Positions 31,792-42,729 of a DNA stretch of 46,323 bases are shown in pieces; within the stretch, counting starts at the first letter, position 1; each line of letters opens with the position of its first letter. The stretch is from Pseudoneurospora amorphoporcata. Lineage: Eukaryota > Ascomycota > Sordariomycetes > Sordariales > Sordariaceae. The stretch lies in contig MU859299.1 of assembly GCA_033297205.1 (NCBI GenBank), positions 1 to 46,323 of the forward strand, given 5' to 3'. Below the pieces are notes generated by a model. It did not search any database. It was not told the origin of the DNA and saw only the letters and a list, made by a program, of their open reading frames with translations. The position numbers and the translations under genes are program-made.

Positions 31792-33578
31792 ATGAAGGGC
31801 TTTTTCAACGCTCTCCTTGCCACCTCGCTGGCCCTCCTCGGCCGCGTCTCTGCTGCCCCAGCTGAGCCCCCTACCCAGGTGTTGGACAAGCGGGCCGCTC
31901 CGACTGTCACCATCTCCACTGGTACCATTGTGGGTGCTAACGGCATCCTCACGGAGGCCTTCAACGGAATCCCCTTCGGCCTTCCTCCCACCGGCAACCT
32001 CCGCCTCAAACCTCCTGTGAGACTTAACTCGTCTCTCGGTGTCTTTGATGCGTCTGGCATTGCTCCTGCTTGCCCTCAGTTCGTTGCCGACACCTCGTCG
32101 AACGAGTTCCTGCCTCAGATTATCGATAAGATCGTCAACACGCAGTTCTTCAACACTGTCCTCAACATCAAGGAGGACTGCTTGACCATCTCGGTCACCC
32201 GTCCCAAGGGCGTCAAGGCCGGCGACAAGCTCCCCGTCCTCTTCTGGATCTTTGGTGGTGGCTTCGAGGTGAGCAGTCCCGTCTTCATCTGTGATAAACA
32301 TACACCAACACATCATAGCTCGGATGGTCCTCCATGTACGATGGCGCTCTCCTGGTTACCAATGCTATCAACATGGGTAAGCCGTACGTCTACGTTGCCG
32401 TCAACTACCGTGTCGGTGCTTTCGGTTTCATGCCCGGAAAGGAGATCCTTAAGGATGGTTCTTCCAACCTGGGCCACCTTGACCAGCGCATGGGTCTCGA
32501 GTGGGTTGCCGACAACATTGCTGCCTTCGGCGGTGACCCGGACAAGGTCACCATTTGGGGCGAGTCTGCCGGTGCCATCTCCGTCTTCAACCAAATGGCT
32601 CTCTACGACGGTGACAACAAGTACAACGGCAAGCCGCTTTTCCGTGGCGCCATCATGAACTCTGGTTCCATCGTTCCCGCCGACCCCGTCGACTGCCCCA
32701 AGGGCCAGAAGGTCTATGACACCGTCGTCAAGAACGCCGGCTGCTCCGGTGCTGCTGACACCCTTGCTTGCCTGCGCGCTCTTCCCTACGACACCTTCCT
32801 CAAGGCCGCTAACTCGGTGCCTGCGATTCTGTCGTACACCTCCGTTGCTCTTTCCTACCTCCCGCGTCCCGATGGCAAGGTCCTCACTCAGTCCCCCGAT
32901 AAGCTCGTGCTCGCCAACAAGTACGCCGCCGTCCCCATGATCATCGGTGACCAGGAGGATGAGGGTACTCTCTTCTCCCTCTTCCAGAGCAACATCACCA
33001 CCACCAGCAAGCTGGTCAGCTACCTCAACGATGTTTTCTTCCACGGTGCCACCGAGTCGCAGATTGGGTCTCTCGTCTCGACCTACAGCCCCCTCCTCTC
33101 CGCCGGCTCTCCCTTCGGCACGAGTATTTTTAACGAGATCTACCCCGGCTTCAAGCGTCTGGCCGCCATCCTCGGCGATCTCGTCTTCACCCTGACCCGC
33201 CGCCTCTTCCTCGAAGCCGCCACGGGCCTCAACCCCTCGGTGCCCGCCTGGTCCTACTTGGCCTCGTACGACTTCGGCACCCCCATCCTCGGAACCTTCC
33301 ACGGCTCCGATCTCCTGCAGGTGTTCTACGGCATCCTGCCCAACTACGCCAGCAAGAGCATCCAGTCTTACTATGCCAACTTTGTCTACAACCTCAACCC
33401 CAATGACGCCTCCGGTGGTACCTCCTCTAAGAGCAAGATCGCCCAGGAATGGCCGCAGTGGCAGAAGGAGAGGAAGCTCGTCCAGTTCTTTGCGAACTTT
33501 GCTGGATATCTTAAGGATGATTTCCGCAGTGATTCGTATAACTGGATCAAGGCTAATGCTGATGCTCTTCACATCTAA
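31792..33578 (+). CDS. Secreted type-B carboxylesterase/lipase (Candida rugosa lipase-like)
   Basis: An alpha/beta-hydrolase of 578 residues that should hydrolyse carboxylic esters or triglycerides outside the cell. Exons are 31792-32268 and 32319-33578, with a 50-nt intron (GTGAGC...CATAG). A signal peptide covers about residues 1-21, followed by LDKR at 31-34, a likely Kex2-type processing site. The oxyanion loop is FGGGFELG (residues 154-161). The inferred catalytic triad is Ser242 in GESAGA, Glu374 in GDQEDEGT and His487 in GTFHGSDL. Other family landmarks are EDCLTISVTRP, VAVNYRVGAFGF and SNLGHLDQRMGLEWV. Very strong C-ending codon bias suggests high expression. Overlapping antisense frames are a by-product of that bias. 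Confidence 0.95.
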
Positions 33579-34452
33579 GGAGCTGCTATGGGGGTGGATG
33601 TGACGGAGTGTCTTGGACCAAGTAACAAAATCAAAACTGATGATCTCTTGATGGACGATGGTGCATGGATTATGGATCATCGATGTGGATGGAAACCATC
33701 GATGAAAGGATGGATGGAATGGGATCAGTCCGGCGTCAACTAGCGTCAGTTTTCGAATGCATTTGAACTTTTTGCATGATCTGCTCCTTTTTCTTTTTTT
33801 TTTTTTCTTTTTTTTTTTTTTTTTCTCCGCCTGCTGCAATATGATTGAATGTTCAAATGCTCGCTTTTTCCTATTGCTGTCCATCGCTTTTTCCTGTGTA
33901 CCCCCCGCGCCAGCCTGGGGAAAGAGCGACCGGCCGGGCCCCGTGCATGTGGTGTATGTCCGCGTGGGTGCCGTTATCTAAAAAGTGAAATCTCTCCAGC
34001 CATGGGCACGCAGAGGCCGCAGAGGTAGGAGATGGTGTCTAATCCTCAACATGGACAGTTCCTTGCCGTACAGTATTTCCGGCGCTGAGGTGGCCGTCGA
34101 CTTCTGTCGTGTATGCAACTCTGCATCTTGCGAGGTTTTTGGTGTCTCGGAGTTGGACAAACAGGAACATAGATTCCTTGACCAGTGCTGGATCAGTCCC
34201 CATCAAGTGGTTCATTTCCAGCGACCCGTTAGTCGCATGCGTACTATCATTTCGGTCCCAGGGGAGAGTACTTAGGTATCACTTGCTCTCCACCGCCCGC
34301 AGTGAGTCTTCTTAGATATCCAAACATGGCATGGGTAGGTAGAAATGATAATTCTGGTTGTATTTTTCTTCTCGTTGCTGACACTGGGGCGTTCATCCGC
34401 CTCATGTGTATTTGTATTCTTTTTTCTTTTCTTTTTCTTTCCGATCTGTATC
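33579..34452. other. Convergent spacer with pyrimidine tract
   Basis: About 0.87 kb between the stops of the esterase and the zinc-finger gene. It carries a 45-bp pyrimidine tract (33784-33828, nearly all T) and a shorter T/C-rich stretch near 34418-34442. No gene seen. Confidence 0.6.
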
Positions 34453-37400
34453 TTACGGGTTATTTATCTGAGACAGGAACGACTTGAACACCGCGACCAT
34501 CGCGGGATCAGGCGGTTCGGTTCCGCCGTGCGCTATGACCGGCTCTGATGGCGGTTTTGATGATGGCCCTAATGGTGGCCCTGGTGCTGCCCCTGGTAAT
34601 GGTGTCCTCACCGTTTTCTCCGTTTGTTGTTGAGCCTCCCCTTGAGATATGGCAACCTCCTCTCCTATTCGTGCCTGGGACACGCACCTGATGCCGCCCC
34701 TATGTTCTTGTCACTTGCATCGGGAACAGCCGCCTCTGCCTCCGTCTCCGCCGCCGTACCGTCATTTGCGCTCGTGCCAATTATCCATCGATTTTGTAAC
34801 CCCTTTTGACGTTGTTTGTGGTCACTCGGGTCCGTTCTTTGCCTCTGACTTTGACGAATCGGACTACTCCCAGCCTGATTTACGCCTTGGGTATTTGCGT
34901 GTGGTCGGTAATCCCTGTCGTATTCAGGGCCGTCACCGTCTTCTGGTTCTTGACATCGGTTCCGTTTTCGCGCTGATGTGCTGGGTTGATCTCGGTTTCG
35001 CTCCATGTCACTCAGTACCGATGGTGATCTTGCCCTGTTGATACTGCCGTTCCTGGTCGCTGATGGCACGGATGGTGCACCGTTGGAGTTGCCAGTGGCC
35101 TCTTCTGGTGGTGCTGGAGATGGACTTGAGCTGATCTCGACTGGGTTGTTGGGGTCGCCGCCACACTTTGCTGCCACTGAGACGTGTCTCTGTTTCGGTT
35201 GTTAGCGGAGGTTCTTGTCTCGTTGCTTCTTTTCTTCTTTCCCTCCTTCCCCTCTCGTCCCGTCCTCATCTGCCGAAATTACTTTGACCCGTCATGAGAT
35301 AACTTTCCTCCCATCACACCATCCTTTCCTTCTCTTACTTTTCTAACCCCAACCACTGGATCCCAAATTGAACCTTATCGACCCTTCCGCCTCTCCACCT
35401 CACTTAAAAATACGAAGACGTAAGGAAGAAAGAACACAAAACATACCCTCAAGGCATCCCGCCTCGTAAACCTCTTCCCACACTTCTCACACCCAAACGA
35501 CATATCAGGATAATGCGACCTCCGATGCCTGTTCAAATCATGGTTCCTCGCAAAACTCCGCGTGCAATCCAAAAAGTCGCACTGGTAACGACGCTCTCCG
35601 CTGCCAAGGCTGTTGATCGGCAACGAGTACTGCCCCTGGTAGCCTGCGCCTGCGTTTTGGCCGTATGGCAGTCCGTGGATTTGGTAAGCTGGAACTTGAC
35701 TCGGCGCTAGGAGCTGCGGTGGTTGGTTTTGGGCGTAGGCTTGGGTGTGTTGTTGTAGGGCTGGTAGCGGGCGGAAAATGTGCTTCCACTGTCGGGCTGA
35801 GGCTTGGGAGTAGGCTTCGGCTTGGGCTTGGGCTTGGGCTTTGCGTTGGAGTGCGGCTTGGGAGTGGCGCGGGCCGTAGATCTCCTTGTATCGGGCTTCT
35901 GCTTCGGCTTCGGCTTGGGCTTGGAGATGGGGTGGCAGATAGGGTGGTGGGAGTTGTTGGAGCTGTTTTGGTCGTGGAGGGGGTGGGGGTGGGGGTTCGT
36001 GGTGGATGATTTTGATTGGCTTTTCTTTAGGTTTTGCTGGTGCTCTGCCTCGTGGTTGTCCAAATCCAATGAGATACTGTGGCTGTCCATGGAACTGTAC
36101 CGGTCCTTGAGGTTGGGGTTCTCCATGAAATGGTGATTGTCGTTCGGCTTGTGGCTGTCCTTGTTGTTGTCCCTGGGATTGTGGATGTTCTTGAGGTTGC
36201 GGTTGTCCTCTGGGTTGCGGGTCTTCTTTGGCTAGTAAGTCTGGATGTACCGGTGGTGATATGCGTCCTGGTTGTGGCAGGGTGTGACGGTGTGTTGGCG
36301 ATTCCGGTGGTGGCTGCCGTTGCTGTGGTTGCTGTGGTTGTTGCTGTGGTTGCTGCTGCTGCTGCTGCTGCTGCTGTCCTCCACCTCCACCTCCCGTGCT
36401 TTGAGCAATCGCCCACCATCGAGGTTCGTTAGGCGAGCTAGTTACCCGCGCCTTGGGCAGAAACAGTGGTTTGGAGGAAGGCGGATAGAACTTGGGCTTA
36501 GGAGGTACTGTCGGGTTCTTGCCTGGCGAGCGGTAGAAACCAAAAGGGGCGTCAAATTCGGGACTTCGTCCTGGAGCTGGCATTGGTACTGGCGGCGGTG
36601 GTTGTGCCTCGTGAATATATACGGGCGGCAGATGATGAGAGGTGTGGGCTTGACCATATCCGTGTCTGTATATCTGCTTGTATAGGGCCTCGGCTTGGGC
36701 TTCGGCTGATGCTTGGGCTTGGGGATGGGGTGCTAGTGGTGCTGGTGGGGGTTGGTGAGAGGGATGAAATTGCAGATGAGTAGCAGGATAGGCCTGAGGT
36801 GGGGGATAGAGAGTGATGGGAGGGTCCGGGTAGGGATGAGGGGCCGAGGTGAGAATGTAGAGCCCAGTGCCAGGGGGTGGCCCGGCTGGTGTTGGAGTGA
36901 ATAAGAAGCCAGGTGGTAGTGGTGGTGCTGCGCAGCTCGGAGCACGTTGACTAGCGTTGGAGTTGGGAGACTCGGGCCACGGCGATGGCGATGGTGACTG
37001 TTCACATTGTTGTTGTTGTTCTTCTCCTGGTTGGCAAGTCGGATGAGGTTGGGCATGGCTGGATCCCGGATGGGCTCGGGGATATGGGTAGGACGCTGGG
37101 TTCCCAGACGGACCAGCAACGGGACCAGAAGCGGCATTGGAATCGGGACTGGGACTTTTTGTGGGCTTTGGACTCGGCGACGAGTTGGTTGTGACCCAAT
37201 CGGAGTCGGGGCTTCGCATATGGCTTGGACTCGGCGGAGCACCGGTTGTGTCGGCGGCGGCCGGACTGACGGGAGCGGGAGAGGATGACGGGACACGGCT
37301 CGCGGCGGTTACAGGGGTGGCCACATCATCTTGGCCATGTGTTGACGAGGCGCTCTGGGTCTCTACCGGTGGTGTCCCTGGTGCCGACGCGACTGGTGAT

Positions 37401-37456
37401 GAAGGCTTTGGCCATGATTCCGCGTCTGCTTCAACCATGATGGGGTCGCGCGCCAT
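34453..37456 (-). CDS. C2H2-type zinc-finger transcription factor, Q/P-rich
   Basis: Predicted product 899 residues in three exons: 37456-35447, 35189-34688 and 34640-34453. The first 610 residues are low complexity, rich in Pro, Gln, Ser and His, with a (CAG)9 polyglutamine run. Two zinc fingers follow. The first reads YQCDFLDCTRSFARNHDLNRHRRSH (C626, C631, H644, H648), here split as YQCDFLDCTRSF and ARNHDLNRHRRSH. The second, FGCEKCGKRFTRRDAL, is completed across a 257-nt intron (GTATGT...CTAAC...AAACAG) by RRHVSVAAKC, giving a C2HC finger (C656, C659, H672, C679). This resembles fungal regulators of the FlbC/Azf1 kind, whose last finger ends in Cys. The last intron (47 nt, donor GTGCGT, acceptor CTCAAG) is less certain; without it the protein ends at 34665. 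Target genes are unknown. The whole sums to a frame divisible by three. Confidence 0.85.
36352..36378 (-). repeat. CAG trinucleotide repeat encoding polyglutamine
   Basis: About nine pure CAG units on the coding strand inside the zinc-finger gene, continuing as interrupted glutamine-rich codons to about 36300. Length variation between strains is likely for such a run. Confidence 0.9.
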
Positions 37457-38897
37457 TGCAGTGAGATCTTTATTTTAGCTGCTTTTTGAGATGGCGTTAG
37501 TGTTTTCCAGTCCTTCTCTGACCGCCTGACTGCGTCACGCAGTGGGCGCGAGTTATCGCACTATCGCGACTCACTACGTTGTGTCACGAAAAGTATAGCG
37601 CTCAGCTGTTAGGCGGGCATCTGTCCACCCCCAACTGCGCGCACGGCAGACATGACGCTTGCGACGTTCGAGACTCAAAACGCGCGGTGAAGATGACAAC
37701 CGTTTATATTGAAATAACAATCTTTCCTTCTACTAGCGGGACTGGATTTGGCCTTATCGAGGCCTGGACCACTGACGACCACAGCGCAACTCGGGCCAAG
37801 CCACCTCGGCCAACCAGGATCCCGGACCCCAGATTACCTAGCGGGGACTGTAGGCTGAATCTTTAGCATCTGATTGGCAGGACAGAGCCCAGGACGCCCC
37901 ATCCAAACGCGAAACGCAACATCCCAACGTCAACAACTTGGACTTCTCCCACGACAGCTACCCAATGCTCTCTGCACCATCTTCAATGATGGGAATGATT
38001 CAAACATTGTCATTTATTATTAAGAGGAATTCAGGAAGAGGGACGGCCTGCTAGGACTGCGAGCAGCACCTCGTCTGCACAGAGGCCCGTCAGGTCTAGA
38101 CTAGGAGGCGACATCGGCCTGGAGACACTCGCCAGTTGTGGCAGTCGAGAGTCGTAACCGACCATGATTTTGAATTCTGTTACCTTGCCTGCTCGTTTAG
38201 AATCATGTTGGATGGCTTCGGGACCACTAATGGTTGTGTTCACGACTTCATGCAAAGACATTCAAGCTGCTACATGGTACGAAGAAACGCTCTCTAAATG
38301 TCAAGCGGTCACAGTCGCCAGATGATAGCCAGAGGAAGGCAATCGCTTCTCCTTCACTACAAGCTGCTTAACAGGCCATAGACGAAACAAACACTCATGA
38401 CACCATCCAGAGTCACCGCATCTTCCACAAGCTGGGTGATATGATATAAGATGGCAGAGAGCATCCACTTTCACCCTTCACAGGAACGCTAACATTCATC
38501 TCTATCAGGAATCGCAGGGCCACAAGCTGCTTCGCAGTCGGAAAAGGCCACCAGGGGATAATCCTAAGGGATGAAGCTGGGCCTGAATGACAGTGCTTCG
38601 ACAAAACCTTCACCCGAAAATGGACTTGCATCTTGCCGCCCCGGCACCTCGGTGTGTGCAGTTCTACGCTAAAAAACTTCCATCTCAACTAACACGGCAG
38701 CTCGTATACCTACTCCCATTCACTTCTCTCTCCAGTCTCCATCCGTCCAAGACTCAGGTAGTGGAGCTCCACTGCAGACAGGATGGAAGGCATGATACCG
38801 CATGGCTTTCCTTCACGGGGCTTTTGAGTCTGTTGAAGTGAAGGGGCACTCTAGGGCATGGCGATTTAAATCCCACACCCATTCTATCCTTCGTTGC
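37457..38897. other. Gene-free interval, probable divergent promoters
   Basis: About 1.4 kb between the start of the zinc-finger gene (leftward) and the promoter of the gene at 39204 (rightward). Short frames only, none with coding character. No repeat or RNA gene recognised. Confidence 0.55.
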
Positions 38898-38904
38898 TAT
38901 AAAT
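38898..38904 (+). promoter_or_regulatory. Putative TATA box of the gene at 39204
   Basis: TATAAAT, 306 bp upstream of the ATG. A possible 5'-UTR intron (donor GTATGT at 39056, acceptor ACACAG at 39156) would shorten the mature leader. Confidence 0.4.
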
Positions 38905-39203
38905 ATCCCTCCCGTACTCCTTTCCTGGACCGTCATAACCGCTACCCTACCTCATGCTTCAACGGATATCTGTGGAAAATTGACTGCATTCACCAAGATA
39001 TTTCTGCATTGCATATCGATCCAAGCATCTTTCCTCTACTCAAATTATCTACCAAGTATGTAACAGTGAACTTTCCCCTCCCTCCTTTCTTTCTTTCTTC
39101 TTCAACCAATTCAATCATTCTCAACCTCATCTACCCTCGTGTTATCGTATACACAGGAGATTCTGACAATCTATCGCTTTGCCTACAGTCGAAAGAGATC
39201 AAC

Positions 39204-41225
39204 ATGTCAGACCTTACCGACAGCAACTCTACTGCTGGCTTCGGCTCTTTCGACCTGTCACCGAGGAAAGACTGGAACTCGATCAGTGACGATGCACTAG
39301 GGTCACTAACCTACCCTTTGCAAGTCCGTCAACTCTTTGAATCCGCCGTCCTGAGATTCCCTTCTTCCAGTGCTACCAAGAACCGCGAATATCATATCAG
39401 ACATGACTCTACAATCATGGACCTCCCAAGGGAGCTGCTCTACGTCGTCTTTGACCAGATCATCGCCCCCTTCAGACAACATCATGCCGACCATCTGGTA
39501 CCCGAATCCTTCAAAGGCAAGGGTATCAGGTTCCAGGTCGTGGAGGGATCTTACTCGCCTAAATCACCCATCCATACCAACAACCTCACTGTAACTGGTC
39601 CAGCTTCCTCTCGCAACTTGAGCCAGCTGACCCGAGTTCGCCACATCGTCGACCCGCTCCAGATCTACCGGGAGATCCAGGATGGTACCGCTTGGGAAAT
39701 TCCAAGTGGGTGGCTTGAGAGCGAAGAGGCCGCCCAAGAACCGGAACGGCTATCTTTGAACGAGGATGAGATTTTCGAGGAAGACACGGACGAATACTCC
39801 GATAGCAGTGACAGCGATGCTAGCGGGGACGGCACGGTAGATGTCGGCGAGAAAACAGCTGCATCCACCCCTCGAGCATCTGGACGGCCCCGTCAGGCTC
39901 GTTGTGACCCCATGTTTATCATGTACGATCCTGACGGTGTCAAGCGGGCAACCCGCGCTACAAATAGGCCGGATGGCGACGGCCCAGTTCAGTCACACCG
40001 ACTCGTTATCGATCCTCTGTTGGAAAAGTGTTGTGAGTTCTTTTGCGGCTTCACCTATGCCTTCGATGGAGAAGAGGAGCGGGAGGAACTTTTCGACGAC
40101 ATACGAAGGGTAAACCTGTATGGTGACGACACACAGGATGATACGGAGCCGAATATCGAGGAGCAGGGAGATACCGATACCTCCAGTGGTAAGGCATCCT
40201 CCACCGACAAGGCATCCACCAGTGACTCCGACAAAGGCAGATCCTTGATGCCGGCATCCCCGCTCGGGTCAGCGCCTTCCTCGCCTCTGCTCACACCTAC
40301 CAAGACCATTTCGAAGTCGAGTGTCCCGACCACGACGGAGGATCAGTTAGAAATGGACGACGCAGGAGACGAGTCAGACGACCAAAGCAGCGTGTATGAT
40401 TACGACGAGCACCGGGTCTATGGCTTTGTCATGGTGTCCAGGCCTCAGCATTGGGAGACAGACGAGGAAATTGTCGCTTTGCAACCGCCCCGCCAATGTT
40501 GTCTGGAAAACCCCACTCCCACCGCCCGCTGTTGTTTCCGGTCACCGCAACAGTACCAGAACCTCCTGCGCCTTTCACAACTCTCACCAGATGTCACTAA
40601 AGAACCAGGGAAAAGCCTGTATTACAACTGCACTGCGGAATTCCCCTACGGCCCTCACCTCTTTCCCGTCTTCGCCGCAGAGCGTCCGGCCATCCTTCCC
40701 ATGATCCGCGGGATTATTCTCCACCTCGAATGCTCCGCCGATTTCAACGACACCATCACAGCCGAATTGGCATACATGCTGTCGTATTTCGCACCGTCCC
40801 TGCGACCCGACTCCCCTTGTAGGAAGTTGGCGTTCATCGCAGTTAAGATTCGTACCAGCCTGGTCGATATCCCTCGCTGGATGCGCGAGGAATCCTTCAT
40901 GGAGAAGAAGCTCATTATGAAAAAGTTGAGGGAGTGGGCGCCGCTCTTTCGAGCGGTGGACACCGACGAACTCGTAGTGAGCTTAGTAGGGATTCGGGAC
41001 GAAGTATCCGCCGCGGCCCAAGGGGTACGTTATAGTGAAGGGCATGATGAGTATGAATTCAAGGTGACGACCTGGGAGATACGGACAATGTGGAGATTTG
41101 CAGGATTGATTGAAACGTGCTGGCAACATCCGGATACACATCCAGCGAGCGCATTGGAGAGATCAGAGGGGTTTTGGAATGTAAATCCAGTCTGGATGCG
41201 ACAGGGGATGAATTGGTTACATTGA
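39204..41225 (+). CDS. Unrecognised acidic protein with F-box-like N-terminal segment
   Basis: A single coding exon of 673 residues from the ATG at 39204 (AACATGTCAGACC). The frame is open further back to an ATG at 38802. That stretch lies before the TATA box, includes a CTTT-repeat leader, and lacks coding character. The segment MDLPRELLYVVFDQII at about residues 72-87 resembles the start of an F-box (LPxELL...I), but I am not certain of it. Acidic Ser/Asp/Glu-rich stretches occupy about 190-225 and 300-410. The C-terminal 200 residues are more compact (FPYGPHLFPVFAAERPAI, GIILHLECSADFNDTI, SPCRKLAFIAVKIRT, LFRAVDTDELVVSLVGIRDE). No known catalytic motif was seen. Part of this C-terminal domain is repeated downstream at 41576-41956. 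Confidence 0.82.
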   Translation: MSDLTDSNSTAGFGSFDLSPRKDWNSISDDALGSLTYPLQVRQLFESAVLRFPSSSATKNREYHIRHDSTIMDLPRELLYVVFDQIIAPFRQHHADHLVPESFKGKGIRFQVVEGSYSPKSPIHTNNLTVTGPASSRNLSQLTRVRHIVDPLQIYREIQDGTAWEIPSGWLESEEAAQEPERLSLNEDEIFEEDTDEYSDSSDSDASGDGTVDVGEKTAASTPRASGRPRQARCDPMFIMYDPDGVKRATRATNRPDGDGPVQSHRLVIDPLLEKCCEFFCGFTYAFDGEEEREELFDDIRRVNLYGDDTQDDTEPNIEEQGDTDTSSGKASSTDKASTSDSDKGRSLMPASPLGSAPSSPLLTPTKTISKSSVPTTTEDQLEMDDAGDESDDQSSVYDYDEHRVYGFVMVSRPQHWETDEEIVALQPPRQCCLENPTPTARCCFRSPQQYQNLLRLSQLSPDVTKEPGKSLYYNCTAEFPYGPHLFPVFAAERPAILPMIRGIILHLECSADFNDTITAELAYMLSYFAPSLRPDSPCRKLAFIAVKIRTSLVDIPRWMREESFMEKKLIMKKLREWAPLFRAVDTDELVVSLVGIRDEVSAAAQGVRYSEGHDEYEFKVTTWEIRTMWRFAGLIETCWQHPDTHPASALERSEGFWNVNPVWMRQGMNWLH

Positions 41226-41575
41226 GTCAAATTTATGGAGTGGCTCGAAGGAAATTGTGCAGAGCAGGAGGAGAGGCATATCTCATTGACAACCTACATG
41301 TAACTGATCAAGGAAAGTTCTCCCCACGAACACCTTTTCTCCTATACGCACACTTTCCTAAGTAGGTACATTTCAACACTATAACTGTTATAGAAGTTTT
41401 CTCAAGGTATCCTCCTGGGAATAGCATTCGGGAGTAGAATCCTATAAATTAAGGTATACTATTGACTCCAATATATATTCCTAACATTAAAGTTCTTCCC
41501 TCCCTTGTGTTTTCTTTTCGATTGCCTTCATACCGCAGGCATTTGCCAAGTACCTGTAGCATGGAAGGTACATAA

Positions 41576-41956
41576 CCCACCATCGCAACTTCCCCACGCT
41601 CTGACTCGCCATGCAGAAAACTGGCATTCCTCACGGTCAAACTCCGAACCAGCCTGTTTGACATCCCGCGCCGGATACAGGAGGAGAACCACACGGAAAA
41701 GCGGCAAATTGTAGACAAGCTGCGAGATTGGGGGCCGCTCTTTCGAGCGGTTAACACGGACGATCTCCTGTTGAGCGTAGTAGGAATACGTGACGAAGCT
41801 TACTACGCGGCAGAAGGAGTGCCTTGGGCTGAGCGGCAGGAGGATGAGGAAAGGGAGATAACGACCAGTGAGATCCGGGCGATGTGGAGGTATGCCGGAT
41901 TACTTGAATGGTGGCCAAAGCCGGACACCGCGTACTGGCGGGCACATCCATGGTAG
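41576..41956 (+). pseudogene. Truncated, diverged copy of the C-terminus of the upstream gene
   Basis: The frame is open from 41576 to a TAG at 41954-41956 but has no in-frame ATG. It begins abruptly at SDSPCRKLAFLTVKLRTSL and continues LFRAVNTDDLLLSVVGIRDE and SEIRAMWRYAGLLE. It matches the last quarter of the protein encoded at 39204-41225 (nucleotides about 40808-41115) at roughly 60% by eye, without a stop or frame change over about 100 residues. The first three quarters of the gene are missing. I see no splice acceptor that would supply a start without cutting the similarity. It is most simply the surviving tail of an old tandem duplicate; the clean frame leaves open a functional exon of an unrecognised gene. 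Confidence 0.75.
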
Positions 41957-42729
41957 ACCTGGAGGCCGCTAAAGGGGTATGAATTTGGATACATCTTGGA
42001 TAGTCGGGATAAGGGGTTCGTTTGAATAGAGATTTCGCTGGGCAGCAGCAGGAGGGGGATCTTAGTAGGAGTTTAAACACCAAGCATAACAGGACGGATA
42101 TGTAAGGTATTGTAGCGTTTAAGAGTGTTTGCTGTGGCCCTTGTGCTCAAGTCTGCTTGTGAAATGTTCATGTTCTAAAGAAATTCCCTCGTGGTTTGAC
42201 TGGTATCCGATGCGTTTGTGCGGTCTCCATGTCACGATCAGGGGCAACCATAAAACTTCCACCCTTACTGACACTTCAACTTGAGAATGGAGACACCAGG
42301 CAACCTGCCTATCAGATTCTGCTTGGTAACACACTTACAGTCATCACCTTGCCAATTTACCGTAGGTAATGTTCTCGCACGGCAGTCCACATTTGGCGTC
42401 GCCGCTTCCTGACTGACACGGAACTCCACAAGCACTCTATCTACCTAGCTCTAGTCACGGCAATAAGCACTCACTTACTGGTGACATGTTCATATGGGTG
42501 GAAGAACAAACTGCAGCAAGAGCAGCGTCACAAGATAGAATCAACAACCGTAAGAAGACTTTACAGTATAGTATGTATTCATGACTCATTAGCACTATAC
42601 AATATTCCTACTAAAATCCCTTGTGGATATGACCCAAAACTCCATCTGATCCGATCCATCATCATCATCACATCATAACATAGCATGATTCATCTTGCCC
42701 TCCTCACACATGCGCAAGCGCCTTAAGCC
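41957..42729. other. Spacer between the duplicated tail and the catalase gene
   Basis: About 0.77 kb with no supportable gene; probably the 3' flank of the catalase gene on the right. A/T-rich between about 42530 and 42690, with ATC trinucleotides (CATCATCATCACATCATAAC) near 42659-42678. Confidence 0.5.

Noticed and set aside
32313..33884. 523-codon frame on the minus strand
   Set aside because: Antisense to the carboxylesterase and starting in the pyrimidine tract (poly-Lys start). The strong C-ending codon bias of the esterase explains the absence of stops.
38802..39203. N-terminal extension of the gene at 39204 by 134 codons
   Set aside because: The stretch precedes and spans a TATA box, contains a CTTT leader repeat and a possible 5'-UTR intron, and lacks coding bias. 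MSDLTD at 39204 is the better start.
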